The notes beneath the pieces were generated by a model. It made no database searches. It had not been told where the DNA came from and worked only from the letters and a program-made list of their open reading frames with translations. A stretch of 38,502 bases of DNA, from positions 1 through 38,502 of the forward strand of contig MEDY01000296.1 of assembly GCA_001724265.1 (NCBI GenBank), read 5' to 3'. Position 1 is the first letter of the stretch. Every line of letters starts with the position of its first letter. Both the position numbers and the translations under genes were made by a program. This document shows positions 21,086-32,000 of this stretch, one piece after another. The DNA is from Rhizaria sp. SCN 62-66. Its lineage: Eukaryota > Rhizaria, unplaced.

Positions 21086-23074
21086 GTGCTGAGGAGGGTA
21101 CTGCTGCTGGTAGGGCTGCTGGTGGTGCTGCGGCAACAGGTGAGGCGGCGGCGGCGGCGGGAACTGAAGCGTCTGTTGCTGGTGTTGCATGGGAGCGTGC
21201 TGCGGCTGCTGATGATAATGCGGCTGTTGCTGCATAGGAGGACGTTGTTGCAGCTGCGCCTGCACAGCCTCCGCCCGCATCTCCTCGTCCGCGTCCGCAA
21301 ACGCAGACAGAGTGTTGACGTTCTTGGGCCGGCCCGCCATAACTGCCTGCGGCGGCATCTGCCCGTGCATCTGCTGTCCGTGCTGTCCGTGAGGTGCTTG
21401 CGGCCCCTGGGGGCCCTGGTGACCGTGGGCAAACTGGCCCTGGCCCTGGCCCTGGCCCTGCTGCTGCTGATACGGCCCCTGCCCATGCTGCTGCTGCTGC
21501 TGCTGCTGCAGCATGTGCTGTTGGTAGAACTGCGTCTGCGGCGCGCCGTACTGTGTGTGCGCGGGGATCGACCCAGGGTTGTAGGCCAGCCCCGCCACGC
21601 TCTCGGTGAAGGCGTTGCGTGGGACCTCCCCGGCGTCCAGCTGGCAGTAGCCGGTCCGCACGTCGAAGCCCTCCTTGGGGACGCGCACGCCGCGGCCCCA
21701 GCTCGGCCGTAGTACCACCGGCAGCGGCACGCCGCCCGGGCCGGCCCCCGGCAGCACCACGGTCGCGCCCGCGCCCGCGGCGCCGCCCGCGCCCGTGGCC
21801 GCGGGGTTGCTTGCCGCCGCCAGCGCCTCGAACGCGGCCACGGCGGCGCGGCGCGAGCGGTAGAAGACGAAGGCCATGCCAGGGCGCGGCACGCGGAGCT
21901 GGAACACGGGCCCGAAGCGCTGCAGCAGCGGCGCCAGATCCGCCTCTGTGATGGGCGCCTGCGGCGGCAGCGTGTTGAGGAAAAGCGAGGTCGACGCCAC
22001 GTTCACGCGGCCAGGCGCCGCGGCCGACTGGTCCTCGGTGACAACGTAGCCGTGCGTCTCGCCGGAGCCGCCCAGCCCGCCGGGGCCGCAGGGCGCGCCA
22101 GACGGCCCGCCCGCCGCGCCCGTCTGCGCGCTCGACAGCGCCTGCGAGGGCGGCGGCGGCAGCGGGCCCAGGTGCGCGTCCGCGGTGGCCGCGGGGGCGT
22201 TGGGGTCCGTGGGGACGAAGGGGCGCTTGGCGGGGCGCTCGCCACCGCTGCCGCTAACACTCTCGTCATCAGCTGCATTGGCTGCTGCGTCGGCGCCATT
22301 AGCGTCGCCAGCGCCGTCCGCGCCGGCCTTCTTGCCGCTGTTGCCGGCAGCGGCGTCAGCGGCATCGGCGGCGGCCACGGCGGCCGCGGCGGCGTCGGCG
22401 CCGAGGATGTCGACGAGCGACGTGGGGACAATAGTAGAGAGGCGGGCGAGCAGACCGTCCGCGGCGCGCGCGGCGGCCGACGCGGCCTCGGCCTGGACGC
22501 GCTTCTGGTGTGCCTCGAGCTGCCGCTGCTGTGCGGCAAGCCGGAGCTGCGCAGCCTCGCCGTCCTCGTCGTCGCTGAACTGCGCCTCCGCCTCGGCTTC
22601 AGCGGCCGCCGCGGCCGCGGCGGCGGCAGCGGGGTCGGCGACGGAGCCGCCGCCGGCGAGCTGCGCCTGGACATCGGTGCGCGCGTCTTCAATAACCGTC
22701 TTGATCTCGTCCAGGACCTTGACGTGGAAGAAGCGCTGCGAGGTCCAGTACTCGACGCAGCGCCACACCTTGTCGAAGTCGTCCAGGTTCACGTACGCGA
22801 GCGTCTTGAACGAGCCCGCGATGGTGGGCTCGAAGCGTTGCGCGAATGGGTGCTGGCGCGCGGCGCGCAGCAGCGAGTCGAGGAAGAAAACGGCCGCTAG
22901 GCGCATCTCGGGCGTGGTGCACTTACGGAAGTGGGAGGAGCAGAGGTGCACGACGTGCTTGTAGAACTTGGCGTACTTCAGGGCCACTTTAGTCGCCTGC
23001 TCGATCGGGTCGCGCGAGCTCGACTTGAGCTGGCTCAACGCCTTTTTCAGCTCGGCCTCGCCCTCGAAACTCAT
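20978..23074 (-). CDS. CID and RRM protein (SCAF4/8, Nrd1/Seb1-like), 698 aa
   Basis: Single exon, stop TGA. ATG 23074 begins MSFEGEAELKKALSQLKSS, the first helix of an RNA polymerase II CTD-interacting domain. The domain runs to about residue 130 (KYAKFYKHVVHLCSSHF, RLAAVFFLDSLLRAARQH, FDKVWRCVEYW). An Ala-rich charged linker follows. An RRM starts near residue 357 (TSLFLNTLPPQ, RNP1-like GMAFVFYRSRRAAV), then WGRGVRVPKEGFDVRTGYCQ, which resembles the extension after the RRM in Nrd1/Seb1 and SCAF4/8. The C-terminus is a long Gln/Pro/His-rich prion-like tail ending NYGGR. Proteins of this build bind phosphorylated Pol II CTD and nascent RNA and act in termination and poly(A)-site choice. The gene is divergent from NOL10, 609 bp apart. 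An in-frame extension up to 23167 has no coding quality. Confidence 0.85.
20990..21140 (-). repeat. Poly-Gln tail of the CID-RRM protein
   Basis: Dense CAG/CAA codons with interspersed Pro, Tyr and His form the last ~50 residues. A second Gln run lies at about 21484-21512. Confidence 0.85.
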
Positions 23075-23683
23075 CGGCGCTGGAGTGGAAGCGGCACTGG
23101 CGCGGGACTGATTTGTAGGTGGTGTCAGGCAGCGGGAAGGAAGAACGCGGTGAGTCTTGTCTATCACGAAAGTAGGTGGGAGGCAGTGAGAGTGAGCTGG
23201 AATTCAAAAGATAAATAGCGAATAGAAATAATACTCACGTCTATAATACATATCGCGAGATTTTTTGCTAACAACGAACGCAAGAAGCCGATTACAAAGG
23301 TCTTTTTGCCCTGATCCGAGCTATCCACCATTCCTTTTTTTACGAACCTCGGCCGACTGCCGACTGCCACGGACCTGTCGCGAACGAGGAAGCCTGAGAG
23401 TCGCCTTTCGCATTTCATCGATTCGTGGGTCTCAGCGCTATCAACGCGTGTGCTACTAATATGGTGTGAAACTACAAGTGCGCTTCTTATTGGGCCCGTT
23501 TGCCTTTTTGTTAACGACGGACACACCATCTTATTACTCCTCACGTTTTGACCACACTTCGACTCCACTCCGCCCCAGCTTCCTTTTCGCCTTCGCACAG
23601 CACTCTCACAGTTTCCCAGCCATCGACACGCAAGAAAGCTTCTTGTCTGCGTTCCAGCGCTTGCGCCTTGCCCCCCGCACGTT
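23075..23683. promoter_or_regulatory. Divergent intergenic region, CID-RRM and NOL10
   Basis: About 600 bp with both promoters. The 23480-23680 part is pyrimidine-rich on the plus strand, as seen before other plus-strand starts here (2290-2420, 34640-34740). No TATA box or gene is clear. Confidence 0.45.
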
Positions 23684-26500
23684 ATGTCCGCCTCTTCCGC
23701 TAACGAGGACAGCGTGGCCGGCCCGCTGAAGCTGACGACGTTCAATGGCGTCAAGGTCTACAACTGCACTGCCAGCAAGTCTGCCCCTGAGTGGGCCTCG
23801 GAGTTCAAGAACCGCGAGGGCGCGCTGCGCTACAACGACGACTTCCGGCGCCGTATCGAGGTGATCCAGGCGTTCGAGTGCCCGCACTCGGTGACGCGCG
23901 TCAAGGTGTCCCCCGATGGCCGCTTCGTGGCCATCGCCGGGCTCTACAAGCCGCGCGTACGCATGTACGAGTGCGCGCAGCTCTCGCAGAAGTTCGAGCG
24001 CTTCTGCGACAACGACGTCACGCAGTTCCAGTTCCTTTCTGACGACGCGTCCAAGGTGCTGTATCTGCGCACGGACCGCGTGCTTGAGTTCCACGCCCAA
24101 GGCGGGCTCCACGCTAAGATCCGCGTCCCTCGCCCCGGCCGCGACCTCTTCTACCACCGCCCCACGTGCGACGCCTACGTCGCCGGGTCCTCTTCCGAGG
24201 TCTACCGCATTAACCTTGAGCAGGGTTCATTTGTGGCGCCGCTGCAGACGGGGCTGGACTCTGTCAACGTCATCGGCTCCAACCCCGTGCACCCGATCCT
24301 GGCCTTCGGCGGCGGCGACGCCGGCCGCGTCGAGTGCTGGGACCCGCGCGACCGGACGCGCGCCGCCGTGCTCGACCTTTCGGCCTCGGTCCTCGCCTCG
24401 CACCCGGCCATCGCGCGCGCGTTCCGCGACCCCGCGGCGAACAAGCTCGCCGTGCACTCGGTCCGCTTCGCCGACAACGGTCTCACCATGGGCGTCGGCA
24501 CATCGACGGGCCACGTCATGCTGTACGACATCCGCGCCGGCGCGCCGTTGATGGTCAAGGACCACCGCTACGGGCTGCCCGTACACTCGCTCAAGTTTCT
24601 CGAGTCTTCGGGCAAGTTCATGTCGTCCGACACCAAGGTGCTCAAGTTCTGGGACACGCAGACGGGCGCGGCGCACACGACAATCCAGCCGCCCGCGGAC
24701 GTCAACGACGTCACCGTCGTCCCGGGCTCCGGGCTCGTGTTTGCCGCCTGCTCCACGCCGCGCGTGCAGGTCTTCTACGTCCCCTCGCTCGGTCCCGTGC
24801 CCAATTGGTGCGCGCATCTCGAGGGCCTCACTGAGGAGCTGGAGGAGTCGACCGAGACGGCCGTGTACGACGACTACAAGTTCGTCACGCGCGAGCAGCT
24901 CGACGAGTGGGGGCTGTCGCATCTCATCGGGACCAACCTGCTCCGCGCCGTTATGCACGGCTTCTTCATGGACGTGCGACTCTATACGCAGATCCAGACC
25001 GTCGCGCTGGGCAGCGCCGAGTCCGCCATCGCAAGCTCCATCGCGCAGGGCAACCGCGCGGCCGCGGCTGCGGCCGCCGCCGGGGACGCCACGACAGGGT
25101 CCGCGTACGACAAGTACATCCGCGAGCAGGCGGCCAAGAAGCTCGACGACGCGACACGCAACCGCATCTCGACTGCGGCCGCGCTGCCCGACGTCAACCG
25201 CGACTTCGCCGAGGCGCTCATGGCCCGCGCCAGCGCCGAGGCCTCGGCCGGCGACTCGATCGGCCAGAAGAAGGCGGCGCGCGCGGCCCGCGACCGGCAG
25301 GCCGGCGCGTCGCTGCTGGCCGACGAGCGCTTCGCGGAGCTGTTCGAGGACGAGGACTTCCACATCAACAAGGACAGCTCCGAGTACCAGCGGCTTAACA
25401 TGACCGGCCTCTCCGGCGGCGTGCGCGAAGCCGCGGCCGCGCTGAGCTCCTCCTCCGGCTCCGCGGCGCCCGGCAAGAAGACTATGTCGCTGGGCGCGAA
25501 CGCGGTGGTGATGCGCATGGGCGACAACGTCGGCGAGGACGGCGTGGACCTCAAGCTGCTGGCCAAGATGGAGGCCGACCTCAACGCCGCAGAAGCCGCG
25601 CGCAAGAAGGCCAAGACCGCGGCCGCCGCCGCTACGGGCGGCAAGGGCGACGCCGACGTCAAGCTCGGCGGCAAGAACAGCAAGAAGGCTACTGTCGATG
25701 ATGGTGACGACGACAGCGAGGACAGCGACGACGACGACGGCGCCCGCGGCGGGCTCAGCGTCTCTGCCCGCGCGCGCGCGGCCGCCCAGGCTCAGCTGGC
25801 CGCTGCGCAGGCGCAGGCCGAGGCCGCCACCGCCGCCGCCGCGCGCGGGCAGCCTAAGAGCAAGCTGCAGCTGCTGAAGGAGGAAGAGGCTGCCATCGGC
25901 TCCGTCCGCGGCAAGCGCCCCGCCGCGGTGGACGCTGCCGCGGCTGCAGCCGCGGCGGCCCGACTCCGCGCAGCGCAGGCGCCCTCGCACTTCGACCTCA
26001 TGGCCGAGTCGGCCGCGTCCGCGGGCGCCGAGACCCGGGGCGCGCTGCTGGCGGTGCGCGCTGGCACCGGCATGGGCGACGTGCTGCAGCGTGTGCGCGC
26101 GGAGAAGGGCTTCGACGTCGCCCTCTCTGGCAGTGGCGGCGGTGCGGCGGTGCGCATGCAGTCGTTCGCGCACCTGCCGATGGCGCAGCGCCTGGCCGCC
26201 GAGGAGGCCGAGCGGCGGCGCGTGGCGATGCTGCGCGAGGCCGACAAGGCGCGCGCCGAGCGCGACGAGGCCGCGGCCAAGAAGAAGGAGGCCGAGGACG
26301 CGCACGGCAAGCGCCGCGGGCTCAAGGAGATCTTCCACCCATCCGAGATGGGCATGGGCGGCGGCAGCCGCGAGCGCCAGCGCGGCTTCGGCGGCAGCAG
26401 TGGTGGCCGCGGCGGCAGCAGGGGTGGCAGTCGCGGAGGAAGCTTTGGCGGCGGCCGCGGCGGGGCGCGTGGGCGCGGCGGAGGTCGCGGGCGCTTCTGA
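23684..26500 (+). CDS. NOL10: NOL10/Enp2 ribosome-biogenesis WD40 protein, 938 aa
   Basis: Single exon, ATG 23684, stop TGA. Family members act in the nucleolus in early 40S (SSU processome) assembly. The start (LKLTTFNGVKVYNCTA, then PEWASEFKNREGALRYNDDF) and the region RRIEVIQAFECPHSVTRVKV are diagnostic. WD40 repeats run to about residue 380, and the Enp2 stretch NWCAHLEGLTEELEESTE is clear. A NUC153 motif follows near residue 547 (DERFAELFEDEDFHINKDSS). The C-terminal half has Lys/Asp-rich and Ala-rich linkers. The protein ends in an RGG box (from about residue 895; SGGRGGSRGGSRGGS). The length is greater than the usual ~690 because of these linkers. No intron is seen. Confidence 0.95.
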   Translation: MSASSANEDSVAGPLKLTTFNGVKVYNCTASKSAPEWASEFKNREGALRYNDDFRRRIEVIQAFECPHSVTRVKVSPDGRFVAIAGLYKPRVRMYECAQLSQKFERFCDNDVTQFQFLSDDASKVLYLRTDRVLEFHAQGGLHAKIRVPRPGRDLFYHRPTCDAYVAGSSSEVYRINLEQGSFVAPLQTGLDSVNVIGSNPVHPILAFGGGDAGRVECWDPRDRTRAAVLDLSASVLASHPAIARAFRDPAANKLAVHSVRFADNGLTMGVGTSTGHVMLYDIRAGAPLMVKDHRYGLPVHSLKFLESSGKFMSSDTKVLKFWDTQTGAAHTTIQPPADVNDVTVVPGSGLVFAACSTPRVQVFYVPSLGPVPNWCAHLEGLTEELEESTETAVYDDYKFVTREQLDEWGLSHLIGTNLLRAVMHGFFMDVRLYTQIQTVALGSAESAIASSIAQGNRAAAAAAAAGDATTGSAYDKYIREQAAKKLDDATRNRISTAAALPDVNRDFAEALMARASAEASAGDSIGQKKAARAARDRQAGASLLADERFAELFEDEDFHINKDSSEYQRLNMTGLSGGVREAAAALSSSSGSAAPGKKTMSLGANAVVMRMGDNVGEDGVDLKLLAKMEADLNAAEAARKKAKTAAAAATGGKGDADVKLGGKNSKKATVDDGDDDSEDSDDDDGARGGLSVSARARAAAQAQLAAAQAQAEAATAAAARGQPKSKLQLLKEEEAAIGSVRGKRPAAVDAAAAAAAAARLRAAQAPSHFDLMAESAASAGAETRGALLAVRAGTGMGDVLQRVRAEKGFDVALSGSGGGAAVRMQSFAHLPMAQRLAAEEAERRRVAMLREADKARAERDEAAAKKKEAEDAHGKRRGLKEIFHPSEMGMGGGSRERQRGFGGSSGGRGGSRGGSRGGSFGGGRGGARGRGGGRGRF

Positions 26501-27066
26501 AGTGAGGTATTTTCTCCTCCACTTGTGTGCATGCAGTCACGTCTGTGTGCCCTCTCTGGTCCGTAAGAGTACCGTGGGAAATCTATTGGCCATAATGGGT
26601 CCTAAAACCTCTGTATACAAAGTCATTCTTTTTTTGTTCTCGTTGAATCTGGTAACCTGGAACAGATGACTGATAGTTAGTTCGTTGATTCATATTGCCC
26701 TGTGGATCGAACCAGATATTTTATTAATAAACAGCTAAACTTACAAACAATCCATGGCATATTGCATCGTGTACCACGCGGCCACGGCGCGTACCACCGG
26801 TTACTTGTGATTTTTTCGGAACCGGGCTCTGAACTCCAAGAGCTACTTGGTCGACAGAATAAAACGATGTGCGACGCGGTGCAGAATCCGTCAGTGTGTA
26901 TGCCATACTGGTCTTGATATTAAACACATGTTTTCATATAAAGTTCTGAAATTAGAGCGATGGGAAACTTCATCAACACTTCCATAAACTCATCAACCCG
27001 CAAACTCTCTCGCATGGCCCTCATCCTCTTCTCTTGGGTTGTCGTTCCACTGCAACAAGCACAGAG
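26501..27066. other. Gap between NOL10 and the HTD2-like gene
   Basis: NOL10 3' UTR with a poly(A) signal candidate, then the promoter and 5' UTR of the next plus-strand gene. It shows no other coding-like sequence or repeat. Confidence 0.45.
26726..26731 (+). terminator. Candidate poly(A) signal for NOL10
   Basis: AATAAA in the context TTATTAATAAAC, about 225 bp after the stop codon. Confidence 0.35.
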
Positions 27067-28742
27067 ATGCTCCGTAAGCTATCTCTTGCGCGCCGCGCCG
27101 GATCCCTTCTCCGCACACCTGCCGCGGTTTCGTCGCTGCTGCCGTTGTCGCGCATGCAGAGCGCCGTGGCCGCGGGCTCGGCAACAGTGCCCGCGGACGT
27201 GGAAGTGTGGATCAACGCCGCGCATCCGGCCGTCGGTCTGCGCGACCGCGTCGACGCGCGCTCGCTTGTGCGCCTGTCGCAGACGCTTAACACCAGCACA
27301 CAGTCTGAGTGGATGTACAACGAGATCCACGGCGCGCACCCGGCGGCACACTGGCTGTTTTGCACCGAGGGTGGCGCCACCAAGGACCTCAACGCCGACG
27401 GCTACTTCAACACCTTCCGCCCGCCGAAGCCCTTCTCGGTGTGCATGTGGGGCGGCGGCACGATCCACTTCCACGACGCCCTGCGGGTGGACGCGCACAT
27501 CCACTCGGTCGTGCGCGTGTCGAAGCCGCAGTTCAAGGCGGGCCGCACGGGCAACATGGTGCTTGTGTCCCGCACCAACGACATCGTCGCCAAACACAAT
27601 AATAAGCACCTCGTGCGCGACGTCGTCAACCTCATCTACCGCGACGAGAACGCCGCCAAGCCCGGCCCCGAGGCGCCGCTGTCGCCCGAGCAGGCCGCGG
27701 TGCGCGCGCGCCCGCTGGTGCAGGGCCAGGACTACGACTTCGAACGGAGCGTGCCGTTCGAGACAGACGCGCGCACGTTGTTCCGCTTCTCCGCGCTCAC
27801 GTGGAACACGCACCGCATCCACTACGACTCCGAGTACGCCAAGAGCGAGGGCCACGACGGCGTCCTTGTTCATGGCCCGCTCCAGGCCACCGTGCTCCTC
27901 GACTTCGCGAACGAGGTACGTTTAGTTTGATGCTCAAACTACTTCGCCCACCTTCCTCTCACATGCAAGCGATGTCATGAAAGTGCTTTGCTTGCAACTA
28001 AACGTGTGTGTGTTTTTTACTAAGATTGAACTGTTGTAAATAACCTCATTTTTTAAATCTTCTTTTCTTGTATTTCAACTTGCACTCGATACTTGCTTCT
28101 TAGATCTCCAAGGCGATCGCGCCGCCCGTGGAGCCGCTGCTGGAGCGCTACTACACGCGCCTGATGTACCGCCAGCTGGTACTGGAGCAGAACGAGGCCG
28201 TGCGCGCGCGCCGCAACGCGCGCAGCGTGCATGGCCCGTCCCCGGCGCAGGCGCCCGCGCACTCGCACTCTCACGGGGGCGAGCCTTGCGGCCACAACCA
28301 CGGCGGCGAGAACGGCGAGGACGAGGAGGAAATTCCTGACGTGCCGATCCCGCCTGCGGACCGCGTGCCGCTGGACTACAGCGACATCCCGCTCATGCAG
28401 GTCGAGCCGTGGCACCTGCGCTACCAGAAGCTGCGCTCCTTCAGCTACCGGGCGCTCAAGCCGCTGGTGGCGGGGACGCGCGTGCGCGTGCTGGCTCAGG
28501 TCGTCGAGGACCAGGGCCGCGCCGACGCCGAGGCCATCGCGCGCGCCGACGCCGAGTGGGCCGCGCACCCGACCCGCCGCACGCCGCCGCAGCTCGAGGA
28601 GGAGCACTACTGGAAACGCGTCCTGCCCGCGCGCGTCAAGGTGTGGGTGCAGGACGCGGAGAAGAGCGACGTGCGCTACATGGAGGGCGAGATGACCTTT
28701 ACCAAGCTCAACAAGGAGTACGTCGGCTCCAAGGTCATCTGA
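27067..28742 (+). CDS. Mitochondrial HTD2/MaoC-type hydroxyacyl-thioester dehydratase, 495 aa
   Basis: Exons 27067-27915 and 28104-28742. The intron is gtacgt...cttcttag, 188 bp and phase 0; stop TGA. ATG 27067 gives MLRKLSLARRAGSLLRTP, a typical mitochondrial presequence; an upstream in-frame extension lacks coding quality. The catalytic hot-dog motif is LFRFSALTWNTHRIHYDSEY, followed by GHDGVLVHGPLQATVLLDFA, as in HTD2 and mesaconyl-CoA hydratase-like proteins. These dehydrate 3-hydroxyacyl thioesters; yeast Htd2 works in mitochondrial type II fatty acid synthesis. A first hot-dog half is suggested by MWGGGTIHFHDALRVD. A His-rich, acidic insertion (28258-28335) early in exon 2 splits the second half from the conserved FSYRALKPLVAGTRV. 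Acyl-ACP versus acyl-CoA substrate cannot be decided. Confidence 0.85.
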
Positions 28743-28856
28743 GTGGCATTGTGAATCAGGGATCGCGTCTGTGACGGTGCGCGCCAGTGACTGTGAGCTT
28801 AATGGCTATGTATTGTCGCTCAGTGAGAGGCAACAAGGATTTTAATTATATAAACG

Positions 28857-28862
28857 AATAAA
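28857..28862 (+). terminator. Candidate poly(A) signal for the HTD2-like gene
   Basis: AATAAA repeated in GAATAAAATAAAATAATG, about 115 bp after the stop. Confidence 0.4.
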
Positions 28863-29014
28863 ATAAAATAATGTAAAAACTCCACACTAACTCCAATTAT
28901 CAACTTACTGAATCGAAAGATACAATTGGGACAAAGTCAGACGCACAATCAAATCAAATCTCAATGTCGCGTTGTACGAACATGTGGTTGTTTACACGAC
29001 TACAAATCGGCAGT

Positions 29015-32000
29015 TTACAGCGCAGCTGGGATCGCGCTGGTACGCGAGACTGCGCCCGCAGGCAGCGGTGTGACAGGCGCCGCCATCCCGCCTGCCTCGA
29101 CCGTCGCGCCGCCACTCCCCACATTCGCGCTCGCATTGCTGGAGTGACTGTGGTCGCGGCTACTAGGGGGAGCAAAGCCAGGCGCCACGGCAGCGGCAGC
29201 GGCAGCGGCAGCAGCTGCGTCGGCCTCGGCCGCCGCCACGCGCACGACAAAGTCCCTCAGCGCCTCCTCGCGGCCGCCGCCCAGGAAGGCGCAGAACCAC
29301 GCCCCGCGCACCAGCCCTGACAGGCGCGCGCTGCAAAACGACGCGCCTGCTGCGTCCGCTCCAGCGCCAGTGCCCGCGACTGCAGTGCCCGTGCCTGCGC
29401 TCGCGCCAACGACGGCCGCGGTGCTGCCGCTGTGCGCGCCTTGCGGCGTCGGTGTCGGACCGCCGCCGCTGCCATCGAGCTCAAGCGCGTCCGCGCCGTG
29501 CTCCGCCGCGTCCAGCTCTGCCTCCGTGGCCATGCCGAGCGGGTCGTAGACGTCGAAGCCGAGAATCTTGCGCGCGCTGTCGCCCGCCGTGCGCAGCGCG
29601 CGCGCCGCGGCCCACGCCGCCAGCGCCACGTCGCCCGCCACTCGCCGCGACGGCGCCGCCACCGTCAGCGTGTCCTGCGCGCGCCCGCGACTGGCGTTGC
29701 CGGGACTACCGCCACTGTTCCCAGTGCTTCGGTACTCAGAAGCAGCATCTTTGTCGTTGCTATTGTTGTTGTTATTGTTGTTGCCATTGCCTTCGTCGTC
29801 TTCGTCGTCGTCATCGTCATCATCAGATGCCTTGCTGCCGGGCTTGGCACCGCTCTTGACGCCACTGCCGTTGCCGTTAAGGTCACTCGTGTTGCTGCCG
29901 CTGCCGCTGCCGCTGTCGCTGTGCGCGTCCCCGCCCGCGCGCGCCGCGGCCTGCGCGGCGGAACGCCACCGCCTACCCGCGCGCTGCGCCTCTACGTCCT
30001 GCGCTGCGGCTCTCGCGCTGCCGCCGCTGCCGCTGCTAGCGTCCCCGTTGCCGCCGCCGCTGCTGCTGCTGGGCAGCGCGCGGTAGGACGACCGCAGGTG
30101 CGCCTCGCGCGAGCGCAGCACCGCGATGCGCGCCGTGCGCTGAGCGAAGGCCAGCTGGTGCGTCGCGGCGTCCGTCAGCGCCTGTGCCGACTCCAGCAGC
30201 AGCGCAGGCTCGCCCAGCGCGCTGCGCGTCGTCGACGAAGACTGCAGCAGCGGCCGCGAGCGTGCACGGCTCAGCGACGCGTACCTAAGGTAAGTTTCAC
30301 AAAAACAAGGAACAACAAAACGTAAACATCAAATTGGAATAAACGGAATGAAATACAGTGTTAAAACACTACTTAAACAAAAATTATAATCTTTTAAACG
30401 ACAACCCACTATCGTAAAACTTCTAGTCGTGATTTACGTACAGGAATACATCGGCGAGAATGAGGCGCGCAAGGCGCACATTGACGAGTGCGCCGACCCA
30501 ACGCTGCGCCTCGAGACTCGACGTCAGCAGCGCCGCCAGCGAGGGGTACAGGCACTGACGCGAGGCGAGCGCGCGGGCCTGTTCGCGGGCGCGCGCGTCC
30601 TCGGCTGACTCGGCCAGGTCTGGCTCGCACTCGGACACAGGCGTCGAGGCTGCCGCCTGTGAGGACACATGCGCGGCAGAGTCCAACTCAGCGGAAGCCG
30701 CCGCCGCCGCCAAAGAGGCGTAATTGTCCGTTGCAATCGGAGCAGAGACAGGAGCTGACGCAGGAAGCGGCTGCGCCGGCGCGTGCAGACGCAAGTGTGG
30801 CCAGAGCGACGCCAGGGACAGCGGCGGCGGCGGCGTCAGCGACTGCGCGGCCGCCGCAGCGCTGCCGCTGTCTCCGCTGTTGTGGCTGTTGCGGCTGTCA
30901 CTGTGGGGCACTGCGACAACGGTCGACAGCCGGGAGAGTCCCGCGTAGAGCGGGTGCGCGCCCTAGTGGCGCAGTTCGTGCCGTGCCACGGGCCCGCTGT
31001 CGTCGTAGCAGCCCCTTAGACCGGGGGAGCTGGCGCCACTTAGACGGCGGCCAACGGCCCCAACGCTCTCCTGGGTCAGAGAGCCGGGACTACTGTCACT
31101 GCAGTCGTTGTCGCTGCCGCCAGCATTGCTCATGTCGCCGCTACCGCTGCAATGCGCGGCGCCGCCGAGGCCGCCGGCGCAGGGCGCGCCGTGGCATCCG
31201 ATGACCCAGGAGGGGTCGACAAGCAGCCTGCGTAGCCGCAGCCACGCGAAGGCGGCGCGCGGCAGCGGGCGCTGCCAGGCCAGAGGGTGCCGTGCCGAAG
31301 CCACGCCGCCCGCGCGGGGCGTCAGCGGCGGCGCGAACGCGTCGTGCCGCAGCACCCTCCCGGGGTCCGGCGGCGGTGCTGCAGACGACGGCGGGGGCTT
31401 TGTGTTGCCCGCGACAGCGCTCTTCACTGCAGCTGATGCTGTCGCGGTGGAAGAGTGCATCGGCGGCAGGGGGATTAGTAAGTTCGCGTACGATACGCTG
31501 AGAACGGCCGCAGCGCCGCCGCCAGCGCTAGTGGCAGCAGCGGCGGCGCCAGCAGCGGCGTCGGCTGCGGTCATGGGCACGCTGGCGGCAGCAGATGCGC
31601 CGGCAACGGCAGCGACTGGCGGCGCGGCCGGCGTGAGCACGACTGGAGTGATCAGGTAGTCTGCGATTAAACCTGCGAATACGCGCGGAAAATGAAATGG
31701 AAGGAAAAATCTCATCAGAAAAATGGTTAGATAAACATATGAACGGTGTGATCACTCGTAAATAAAACTGCCTCAATAGAATAATATGCTCGTGCAATTG
31801 CAAGCGCTCACTGAACGCACCATTGAGAACCCACGCCTTGGCGCCGTTGACCATAAGCATGAGCGCGTCGGTGTCGCCATCAGCCTCGCCGTCGCCGTCA
31901 CTCTCCGCCTCTGCGTCGACCTCCTCGCCCGGACTGGCGCCTGTGTCGCCCGCACTCGCAACAGCACCCGTCGCGCTCGCGGTCGCAATCGCGTTGACGC

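Noticed and set aside
24227-26338. 703-codon open frame antisense to NOL10
   Set aside because: Shadow frame caused by high GC and lack of AT-rich stops. The sense strand encodes an unmistakable NOL10/Enp2.
31806-31811. GTGAGC as the first-intron donor of the ACAD-like gene
   Set aside because: It keeps frame too, but GTGCGT 9 bp upstream restores the family motif NG-LIAD and matches the local GT-R-C-G donor preference.
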